A stretch of DNA of 64,000 nt, from NCBI GenBank assembly GCA_905235525.1, contig CAJOLW010000021.1, forward strand, positions 31,829 through 95,828, given 5' to 3'. Within the stretch, counting starts at the first letter, position 1. Every line of letters begins with the position of its first letter. Shown here in pieces: positions 44,398 to 54,543 of this stretch. This DNA comes from an uncultured Bacteroidaceae bacterium (GTDB taxonomy: Bacteria; Bacteroidota; Bacteroidia; Bacteroidales; Bacteroidaceae). The notes below the pieces were generated by a model. It was not told the DNA's origin. It searched no databases and saw only the letters and a list, made by a program, of their open reading frames with translations. Position numbers and translations under genes: made by a program.

Positions 44398-46626
44398 ATG
44401 GATTGTGAAGAAATGACGGTGATGACGGACTCTGAGCGGATATTGCTACTGGAGACCGTGAAGCGGTTGCAGGGACTGGTGACCGAAGTGCTGAATCCCG
44501 ATGACTTCAGCAAGGTGAAGGGTATTCTGTTGCGGGCTGCCGAGACAGCCCATTTGCATCGTGACAAGTTTGGGCTGAATCCTGTCTTGTTTGATTTGCA
44601 AACGGCGGTCATCACGGCTGAGGAGATTGGACTGAACCGCGCTTCCATCATCAGTATCGTGTTGCACAACTGCGTGTCGGAAGGGGTGATTGGCATGGAG
44701 GAGGTAAAAGGGGTATTTGGTGAGGACGTGGCGCACATTATCCGCGGCATCTTGAGGGTGAATGAGTTGTATGCGAAGAACCCCTCGATTGAAACGGAGA
44801 ATTTCCGTGACTTGCTCTTGTCGTTTGCAGAGGACATGAGGGTTATCTTCATTATCATTGCTGACCGTGTGAACCTGATGCGGCAAATCAAGGATAGGGG
44901 AGAGATTGAGGAACGAACACGGGTGGCGACGGAGGCTGCACATCTGTATGCTCCTTTGGCGCATAAGTTGGGTCTGTATCTGATTAAGCGGGAATTGGAG
45001 GATCTGTCGCTGAAGTATTTGGAGCCTGATGTCTATTACATGATTAAGGACAAGTTGAGTGCCACACGTAAGTCGCGTGACCTCTACATCGCCAATTTCA
45101 TTGCTCCTGTTGAGGCGAAACTGAAGGAGGCTGGTCTGAAGTTCCATATTAAGGGTAGAACGAAGTCTATTCATTCCATCTGGCAGAAGATGCTGAAGCA
45201 GAAGTGCCAGTTTGAGGGTATCTATGACTTGTTTGCTATTCGAGTGATCATTGATTCGGCTCCAGAGAAGGAGAAGCAGGAATGTTGGCAGGTATTCAGC
45301 ATCGTGACAGACATGTACCGTCCGAACCCGAAGCGATTGAGGGACTGGCTTTCGGTGCCGAAGTCGAACGGCTATGAGTCGCTGCACATCACGGTGATGG
45401 GTCCAGAAGGCAAGTGGGTGGAGATACAGATTCGCACGGAGCGGATGGATGAGATTGCAGAGAGGGGACTGGCTGCGCACTGGAGATATAAGGGCGTAAA
45501 GGAAAGCGGCACTAAGTTGGAAGATTGGTTGCAAGACATCCGTTCATTGTTGGAGAATCATGACGTGGAGAGTGGTGAGCGGTTGATTGACCGCTTTAAG
45601 GTGGACTTGTACAGCGATGAGGTGTTTGTGTTTACTCCGAAGGGTGACCTCTTCAAATTGCCCAAGGGAGCAACAGTGCTGGACTTTGCTTTTCAGATTC
45701 ATACCAATGTGGGTGCTCACTGCACCGGAGGTAAGGTGAATGGTAAAAATGTGCACATCGGAACGAAGTTGCAGAGCGGTGACCAAGTGGAAATTCTCAC
45801 CTCGCAGAAGCAGCAACCGAAGCGTGACTGGTTGAACATTGCCGTTACACCAAAGGCAAGGGCTAAGATTCGTCAGTCGTTGACGGAGCAAGAGATGCAG
45901 GTGTCAACTTTTGCGAAGGAGGCTCTGGAGAGAAAGTTCAAGAATAAGAAGATTGAGCCGGAAGAATCAATCATGATGCGCCTCATCAAGCGGATGGGCT
46001 ACAAGCATGTGACGGAGTTCTACAAAGCCATAGCGGAGGAAGTGCTGGATGTGAACACGGTGATTGAGCAGTATCTGGAACTGCAAGAGCGTGATGCCAA
46101 TCCAAGTGCTTTCTCAACGGAGCAACGCAGTGCGGAGAATTATGTAGCGACAGTGGCAGATGACCATGCACAAGGCAATGCCGATGTGCTGGTTTTGGAC
46201 AATAACCTGAAAGGTGTGGACTACAGTTTGGCGAAATGCTGCAACCCCATCTATGGTGATGATGTGTTCGGGTTCGTAACGGTGAATCGTGGCATCAAGG
46301 TGCACCGTAAGGATTGTCCGAATGCGCAGTTGCTGCGGGCACGTCTGGGTTATCGTGTGCTTCGAGCACGATGGGCTGGCAAGGGTTCAAAGCAGTATCC
46401 TGTGACACTGAGGGTGGTGGGACACGATGACATTGGCATCGTGAACAACATCACTTCGATTCTCAACAAGGAGAAGAATGTGATGATGCGTGGCATCAGC
46501 ATCCAATCATCGGAGGACGGGCTTTTCTCGGGCACGCTGACGGTGATGATTGATGACCAAAACCAACTCACGCAACTCATCAAGAAGTTGTCAACAGTGA
46601 AGGGTGTGAAGAATGTGACGAGATGA
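44398..46626 (+). CDS. relA: RelA-type (p)ppGpp synthetase with degenerate hydrolase domain
   Basis: This 742-residue stringent-response enzyme transfers pyrophosphate from ATP to GDP/GTP. The HD domain (about 30-180) is degenerate: the HPxxVA His is missing and the HD pair reads VLHNCVSE, so hydrolysis is unlikely. The synthetase domain looks intact, with GRTKSIHSIWQKM, IYDLFAIRVI and VEIQIRTERMDEIAERGLAAHW. A TGS domain (VFVFTPKGDLFKLPKGATVLD) and a C-terminal ACT domain (LRVVGHDDIGIVNNITSIL) follow. A separate SpoT-like hydrolase must exist elsewhere if ppGpp is to be removed. rlmH follows after 26 bases. Confidence 0.93.
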   Translation: MDCEEMTVMTDSERILLLETVKRLQGLVTEVLNPDDFSKVKGILLRAAETAHLHRDKFGLNPVLFDLQTAVITAEEIGLNRASIISIVLHNCVSEGVIGMEEVKGVFGEDVAHIIRGILRVNELYAKNPSIETENFRDLLLSFAEDMRVIFIIIADRVNLMRQIKDRGEIEERTRVATEAAHLYAPLAHKLGLYLIKRELEDLSLKYLEPDVYYMIKDKLSATRKSRDLYIANFIAPVEAKLKEAGLKFHIKGRTKSIHSIWQKMLKQKCQFEGIYDLFAIRVIIDSAPEKEKQECWQVFSIVTDMYRPNPKRLRDWLSVPKSNGYESLHITVMGPEGKWVEIQIRTERMDEIAERGLAAHWRYKGVKESGTKLEDWLQDIRSLLENHDVESGERLIDRFKVDLYSDEVFVFTPKGDLFKLPKGATVLDFAFQIHTNVGAHCTGGKVNGKNVHIGTKLQSGDQVEILTSQKQQPKRDWLNIAVTPKARAKIRQSLTEQEMQVSTFAKEALERKFKNKKIEPEESIMMRLIKRMGYKHVTEFYKAIAEEVLDVNTVIEQYLELQERDANPSAFSTEQRSAENYVATVADDHAQGNADVLVLDNNLKGVDYSLAKCCNPIYGDDVFGFVTVNRGIKVHRKDCPNAQLLRARLGYRVLRARWAGKGSKQYPVTLRVVGHDDIGIVNNITSILNKEKNVMMRGISIQSSEDGLFSGTLTVMIDDQNQLTQLIKKLSTVKGVKNVTR

Positions 46627-46652
46627 AGTCATTTACTATTTAACCATTTGGC

Positions 46653-47126
46653 ATGCGCATAACATTATTATTGGTCGGAAAGACAGTGAACAAGCATTTC
46701 GTTGAGTTGATTGACGAATATGCGGGAAGGGTGAAGCACTATGTGGGTTTTGACATCACGGTGATTCCCGAACTGAAGAATACCAAGAGCCTCTCTGCGG
46801 AACAACAGAAGCAGCAGGAAGGGGAACTCATCTTGAAGCAATTGCAGGCTGGTGATCATGTGGTGCTGCTTGACGAGCATGGCAAAGAACTGCGCAGTGT
46901 GGAGTTCTCGCGCTGGATGGAACAGAAGATGCAGACGGTGGGTAAACGGTTGGTCTTCATCATCGGGGGACCTTACGGCTTCTCTCCTGAAGTCTATGCG
47001 AAAGCGAACGAGAAACTTTCACTTTCCAAGATGACCTTCTCGCATCAGATGGTGCGCCTCATCTTTGTGGAACAACTCTATCGGGCAATGACCATCATGC
47101 GGGGAGAACCCTATCATCACGAATGA
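46653..47126 (+). CDS. rlmH: 23S rRNA (pseudouridine-1915-N3)-methyltransferase
   Basis: This 157-residue SPOUT methyltransferase modifies pseudouridine 1915 in helix 69 of 23S rRNA. The knotted SAM site is seen in LDEHGKELRSVEFS and IGGPYGFSPEVY, and the C-terminal SHQMVRLIFVEQLYRAM with final YHHE is typical. It lies 26 bases after relA and is likely co-transcribed. Confidence 0.96.
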   Translation: MRITLLLVGKTVNKHFVELIDEYAGRVKHYVGFDITVIPELKNTKSLSAEQQKQQEGELILKQLQAGDHVVLLDEHGKELRSVEFSRWMEQKMQTVGKRLVFIIGGPYGFSPEVYAKANEKLSLSKMTFSHQMVRLIFVEQLYRAMTIMRGEPYHHE

Positions 47127-47220
47127 CTCGTAGCATGACATCAGGTACAGGTACTCACTTCTTTTATATTCTGAAAAGAAATAATGTGAAACTTTAATAA
47201 TCGTATATACTAATCAATAA

Positions 47221-50421
<3,201 letters not shown>

Positions 50422-50438
50422 TAGAAAATAAAGAATAA

Positions 50439-50477
50439 AAAAAGGAGAAGAACCTCATGTGAGATTCTTCTCCTTTT
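50439..50477 (+). terminator. Terminator between the GH2 and RNase G genes
   Basis: AAAAGGAGAAGAA pairs with TTCTTCTCCTTTT around a small loop and is followed by T-rich sequence. The A-rich left flank allows action on both strands. Confidence 0.75.
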
Positions 50478-50515
50478 ACTTTTTGTGTGTCATTCAAACT
50501 ACGAAGTTTGTTGAG

Positions 50516-52090
50516 TCATCGGGTTTCCACTTCTTCTGTCATGTCTATCTCTTCACCCTTGGGGTTGATAAACTTGTATTGTAGGAAACCAAGTTCCTGA
50601 CTCGGATAAATCTTCACACCAAAGCCGTATTTCATCTGCCATTTAAGATAAAGACTGACGAGGCCTTTGGTAATGTAAGCCTCTACGTATGGATTGACGT
50701 AGAGTTTGAATCGTTTCTGACCAAGATTGTTGACAATGTAATCGATTTTCTGCTCCAAGGCATCCGTGAACAGGATGGAAGGTTTGACTACACCCTTGCC
50801 GAAGCAAGTAGGGCATACTTCCTCCACATGCATATCCATTGCAGGACGGACGCGCTGTCGGGTGATTTGCATGAGTCCGAATTTGCTCAGTGGCAGGATG
50901 TTGTGACGGGCACGGTCGCTCTTCATGATTTGCGTCATGTGTTCGTAGAGTTTCTGGTTGTGCTCGGCACTATCCATGTCGATAAAATCGACGACGATGA
51001 TGCCACCCATGTCGCGCAGTCGCAATTGACGTGCCAGTTCCTCTGCCGCTTCCATGTTGACGGCAAATGCGTTTTCCTCCTGATTGTCGAGTCCGCGATT
51101 GCGGTTACCAGAGTTGACATCCACCACATGGAGTGCCTCGGTGTGCTCGATGATGAGGTAAGCGCCGTGTTTGAAACTGACAGTTCTTCCAAGTCCCGAC
51201 TTGATTTGCTTCGTCACTCCGAAGTTGTCGAAGATGGGGACATTGCCTTTGTAGAGTTTGACAATCGATTCTCTCTCTGGTGCAATGAGGCTGACGTATC
51301 GCTTCACTTCCTTGAAGACATCCTCATTGTTGACATGAATGCTTTCATAGGAAGGGTTGAAGAGGTCACGCAGCATGGAGACAGTACGACCAGTTTCCTC
51401 GTGTGCAAGTACTGGCAGACTTGTAGCTTTTTGAATCTTCTCGATGCAATCGTTCCACGACTCGACGAGCAGGCTCATCTCGTTGTTTAGTTCAGCGGCT
51501 CGTTTTCCTTCAGCCACTGTTCGTACGATTACTCCGAAATTTCGGGGTTTGATGCTCTGAATGAGCTGTTTCAACCGTGCGCGTTCTTCTTTTGATTTAA
51601 TTTTGGAACTGACATTCACTTTGTCGTCAAAGGGAATAAGGACGATGTATCGTCCTGCGAAAGAGATTTCCGCTGTCAGTCGGGGACCTTTGGTGTTAAT
51701 GGGTTCTTTGGTGATTTGCACCATCACTTCCTGTCCCAACTCGAGCACGTCTTGAATGCTTCCCACTTTCTCCAGCGATGACTGATTGGCAGCCTTTGCC
51801 ATGGGTGCAAGTTTTCGGCGGTCGCTTACCACCTGCTTCACGTATTTCTCCAGAGCGAGAAAATGTTTGCCTAAATCTTGGTAGTGCAGAAATGCTTCGC
51901 GTTCATGACCCACATCGACGAAACATGCATTAAGTGCCGGCATGATCTTCTTCACTTTTCCGGCGTAGATGTTGCCAACGGAGTACTTGCTGTCCTGACC
52001 TTCCTTTTGGAACTCAACGAGCTTTTGGTCTTCGAGCAGGGCAATGGTCACTTCCTTTGGCTGAGCATCGATGATAAGTTCGCTGGTCAT
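50516..52090 (-). CDS. rng: Ribonuclease G (Rne/Rng family)
   Basis: This 524-residue endoribonuclease takes part in rRNA maturation and mRNA decay. The N-terminal S1 domain (QDSKYSVGNIYAGKVKKIMP) is followed by the 5'-sensor and DNase I-like catalytic domain, where GGIIVVDFIDMDSAEH supplies the metal-binding Asp residues. The Zn-link motif is CPTCFGKG. It is of RNase G rather than RNase E length, with no disordered scaffold tail. The leader has a long imperfect hairpin (52124-52195). It is downstream of the AURKAIP1/COX24-type mini-gene. Confidence 0.94.
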   Translation of the reverse strand: MTSELIIDAQPKEVTIALLEDQKLVEFQKEGQDSKYSVGNIYAGKVKKIMPALNACFVDVGHEREAFLHYQDLGKHFLALEKYVKQVVSDRRKLAPMAKAANQSSLEKVGSIQDVLELGQEVMVQITKEPINTKGPRLTAEISFAGRYIVLIPFDDKVNVSSKIKSKEERARLKQLIQSIKPRNFGVIVRTVAEGKRAAELNNEMSLLVESWNDCIEKIQKATSLPVLAHEETGRTVSMLRDLFNPSYESIHVNNEDVFKEVKRYVSLIAPERESIVKLYKGNVPIFDNFGVTKQIKSGLGRTVSFKHGAYLIIEHTEALHVVDVNSGNRNRGLDNQEENAFAVNMEAAEELARQLRLRDMGGIIVVDFIDMDSAEHNQKLYEHMTQIMKSDRARHNILPLSKFGLMQITRQRVRPAMDMHVEEVCPTCFGKGVVKPSILFTDALEQKIDYIVNNLGQKRFKLYVNPYVEAYITKGLVSLYLKWQMKYGFGVKIYPSQELGFLQYKFINPKGEEIDMTEEVETR

Positions 52091-52123
52091 TTTTGCTACC
52101 GTTTATGTTAGGTTGTTTTTGAA

Positions 52124-52195
52124 CAGAAAAAGAACAAACCTCGTCATGCACCCCTTGTTCGAGGATGATTCATTTCAGGGTCTGTTCTTTGTTCT
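52124..52195 (-). promoter_or_regulatory. Imperfect hairpin in the RNase G leader
   Basis: CAGAAAAAGAACAAACC (52124-52140) pairs with GGTCTGTTCTTTGTTCTG (around 52179-52195) with a mismatch and a bulge, enclosing CCTCG/CGAGG. It lies between the mini-gene stop and the RNase G start. It could be an intergenic processing or feedback site, as known in principle for rne leaders, but this is an inference. Confidence 0.4.
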
Positions 52196-52229
52196 GACGC
52201 TAACAAGATTGAAATAGAGTCTCTCGACT

Positions 52230-52319
52230 TTACTTGCTCTTGTGGCGATTCTTTCTCAGTCTCTTCTTACGTTTGTGAGTAGAGATCTTGTGTCTTTTCT
52301 TCTTCTTACCGTTTGGCAT
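52230..52319 (-). CDS. AURKAIP1/COX24-domain mini-protein (bS22-like)
   Basis: This 29-residue, extremely basic protein (MPNGKKKKRHKISTHKRKKR then LRKNRHKSK) is of the COX24/AURKAIP1 type, related to the small-subunit ribosomal protein bS22 described in mycobacteria and to mitochondrial mS38. It probably binds rRNA in the small subunit. A TAAATTTG box at 52405-52412 on minus lies upstream. It is followed by RNase G, an arrangement common in Bacteroidetes. The coding region is too short for ordinary gene finding. Confidence 0.85.
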   Translation of the reverse strand: MPNGKKKKRHKISTHKRKKRLRKNRHKSK

Positions 52320-52404
52320 AGTTGTTGAAAATTTAGTTGTTTATAATATTGTTTATTGTTGTCTTTGGGTGAGTCTGAAGCATGCCTCAAACCCATTCGG
52401 AGTG

Positions 52405-52412
52405 CAAATTTA
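52405..52412 (-). promoter_or_regulatory. -7 box for the COX24-type mini-gene
   Basis: TAAATTTG on minus, about 86 bases before the start codon, matches TAnnTTTG. Confidence 0.45.
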
Positions 52413-52488
52413 GTTCTTTTTCTTGAATGTAGGAAATTTTTATTGCCGAAAATGTAGATGTCATGATAATTTTGTCAGTAAAAAGCCT

Positions 52489-52496
52489 TAAATTTG
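52489..52496 (+). promoter_or_regulatory. -7 box for the DUF3078 gene
   Basis: TAAATTTG lies 23 bases before the start codon at 52519. TTTG at 52471-52474 is closer than usual for a -33 element. Confidence 0.45.
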
Positions 52497-52518
52497 CAAG
52501 AAATATGATGTGAAGTGT

Positions 52519-53874
52519 ATGAAAAGATACTTATTTCCATTTCTTCTGATTGTGGGATTGGGAATGTCTATGCCCATGTTTGCGCAACGGTTGAAGAGTG
52601 GGGCTGCTTATTCCAGAGAAGCCTCTGCGCTTGTGTCGAGATATAAGAAGGAACTGACTCAAATGCGAAAGAATCTTATCACAGAAAATGCCGATTCAAG
52701 TGAATGGATGTCTCCCTATTTTTACAAATTGTTTGGACCAGGCGTGTTTTATCGTTCGGCATTGGATGACAAATTTAAATTGGATTATACGTTGCCAGGG
52801 CTGGACTCTTCAGTGCAGACAACAGATATGATAGCAGAGCACCAACGTCTCAATGCTTCCATTGACGATGTACTCATGAACGCTTACGCCCAAAGTCCTC
52901 GTTTCTTCCACTATTCTGATGCCCAAATTGCTTCGGAAACGACGGTCTCGCCTGTGAATGTGGCAGAGACAAAGGCGGAAGACCTTGCTTCTATATATAA
53001 TAAGGTGGAAGAAATCAAGGATGTGGCTGATGTGGTGGACAATGTGGATGTGGACATCCAGATTGTCAAGCCCAACTTCTGGAAGACCAGTGGAAAGTTC
53101 TCCCTTCAATTCACGCAGAACTATTTCTCGGAGAACTGGTACAAGGGAGGTAACAACAACGTGACCATGCTCTCCAATCTCGTGCTTGAAGCAAATTACA
53201 ATGACCAGAATCGTCTGACATGGGACAACAAACTCGACTTGCGTTTGGGGTTTGTTACTGCCACGTCAGACTCTATCCACCGCTACCTGACTAACAACGA
53301 CAAGATTTATCTCTATTCGAAGTTGGGTATCAAGGCTGCCAAGAACTGGTACTACACCGTATCGTCCGAAGTGAATTCGCAGTTCTTGCCTGGTCATAAG
53401 GCAAATGACCGCCGTACCTATTCGAAGTTTCTGGCGCCGTTGGATGTGTATGTATCTCTTGGTATGGACTGGAAACCCAAGTTCAAGAATGGCAACACCT
53501 TCTCATTGGCACTGTTGCCGCTATCGTACAAGATGCGATACATTACCGATGAAGAAGAAACCATTCATGCGTCTTACAACATGCGCGGCAAGGATTTCCA
53601 GCAGGACTTCGGTTCCAAGATTGAGTGCAATTCGAAGATCAAGATTGTGAAGGATTTGACATGGAAATGTCGTTTCTATTACTTCACTTCCTATGAATAC
53701 TGCGAATCTGAATTGGAAAATGTCTTCTCTTTCCAGTTCAACAAGTACATCTCCAGCGAAGTCTATACCCTCTGGCGTTTCGACGACAACCGCGACAAGA
53801 GGTACTACGACGACACCCTCGGCTACTTCCAGTTCAAGGAATACTTCACCCTCGGACTCGCCTATAACTTCTAA
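52519..53874 (+). CDS. DUF3078 domain protein, predicted outer-membrane beta-barrel
   Basis: This 451-residue exported protein of the Bacteroidetes DUF3078 family has no known activity. A signal peptide (KRYLFPFLLIVGLGMSMPMF, then AQR) starts it; GTG at 52510 three codons upstream is an alternative start. Residues 1-170 are a variable helical region, followed by WKTSGKFSLQFTQNYFSENWYKGG and GNNNVTMLSN, the family signature, then repeated amphipathic beta strands with aromatic ends and a final LGLAYNF, typical of outer-membrane barrels. The next 670 bases are gene-poor. Confidence 0.85.
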   Translation: MKRYLFPFLLIVGLGMSMPMFAQRLKSGAAYSREASALVSRYKKELTQMRKNLITENADSSEWMSPYFYKLFGPGVFYRSALDDKFKLDYTLPGLDSSVQTTDMIAEHQRLNASIDDVLMNAYAQSPRFFHYSDAQIASETTVSPVNVAETKAEDLASIYNKVEEIKDVADVVDNVDVDIQIVKPNFWKTSGKFSLQFTQNYFSENWYKGGNNNVTMLSNLVLEANYNDQNRLTWDNKLDLRLGFVTATSDSIHRYLTNNDKIYLYSKLGIKAAKNWYYTVSSEVNSQFLPGHKANDRRTYSKFLAPLDVYVSLGMDWKPKFKNGNTFSLALLPLSYKMRYITDEEETIHASYNMRGKDFQQDFGSKIECNSKIKIVKDLTWKCRFYYFTSYEYCESELENVFSFQFNKYISSEVYTLWRFDDNRDKRYYDDTLGYFQFKEYFTLGLAYNF

Positions 53875-53936
53875 AGCCCTTCTTCCCATCCTCCTGACAG
53901 GAAATCCCCAATCGTACAAAAAGACCAACCACGGAA

Positions 53937-54019
53937 CCTCGAAATCGGTCTGAGTCACACCTGCTACATAGGTCTGACTCACACCCCCTCAATAGGTGTG
54001 ACTCACACCGATTTCGAGG
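53937..54019. repeat. Inverted repeat containing three regularly spaced 15-base units
   Basis: Arms of 25 bases at 53937-53961 and 53995-54019 are complementary at 24 positions. Inside, the unit GGTCTGACTCACACC or a close variant occurs at 53947, 53971 and 53995, exactly 24 bases apart with 9-base spacers. The rest of the non-coding stretch 53875-54215 shows nothing else I can name. Confidence 0.8.
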
Positions 54020-54215
54020 CTACGGGCGTTTACAAATTAACCAAAATAGAACCCCGACAGCGAAGCCACAGGCACACCCATCAGATACAAAAAACGCACC
54101 GTCTGCAACCTTCAGTTCCGAATCACCTTCTTGAATGTTTGCAAACTCCTTCCATCCATAATATCCCATGTAGCGTTCCTTTGCTCCTTGGGTACATATC
54201 GTGTCCCTTTCCTCT

Positions 54216-54434
54216 TTACATCGCTGTCAAAAAAACGACACCCCAATCTAAAGGATTGTTCCTACCTTTCCCGGATATTGCCACGGAAAATCCGTCAAAG
54301 ATGGCTTGATTGGAATCTCTTATCCTTTGCAGAACCACCGAGTCACAGTTAAAACATTTATCGATTATATTTAACTGATACTCTTTCATATCCTGTGCCT
54401 CATCCACAAACACGTAAGCAAACCGTTTCCTCAT
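54216..54434 (-). pseudogene. Remnant of a UvrD/Rep-type helicase
   Basis: A 72-residue frame keeps helicase motif II (FAYVFVDEAQDMKEYQ) and the following motif III region (VVLQRIRDSNQAIFDG), then loses resemblance. The usual Gly-Asp of motif III reads Arg-Asp. A complete superfamily I helicase or ATP-dependent nuclease would need many hundred residues and the Walker A motif, which are absent on both sides. I interpret it as a decayed fragment at the junction before the sulfite reductase operon. Confidence 0.65.
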
Positions 54435-54488
54435 TTAAGGCATAGATTGTCACATTTGTTTGGTATGCACAATACACTTTGCATGGTA

Positions 54489-54519
54489 TTGTGGGCAAAA
54501 GAGAATGTTCATACCTTTG
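54489..54519 (+). promoter_or_regulatory. Promoter of the sulfite reductase-siroheme operon
   Basis: TACCTTTG (54512-54519) lies 25 bases before the start; TTG at 54489-54491 is 20 bases further up. This appears to be the only good promoter for the whole 9.4 kb operon visible here. Confidence 0.55.
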
Positions 54520-54543
54520 CATCCGCAAATCAACAATGAGATT

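Noticed and set aside
53947..54009. Three regular repeats considered as a small CRISPR array
   Set aside because: Units of 15 bases with 9-base spacers are too short, and no cas gene is near.
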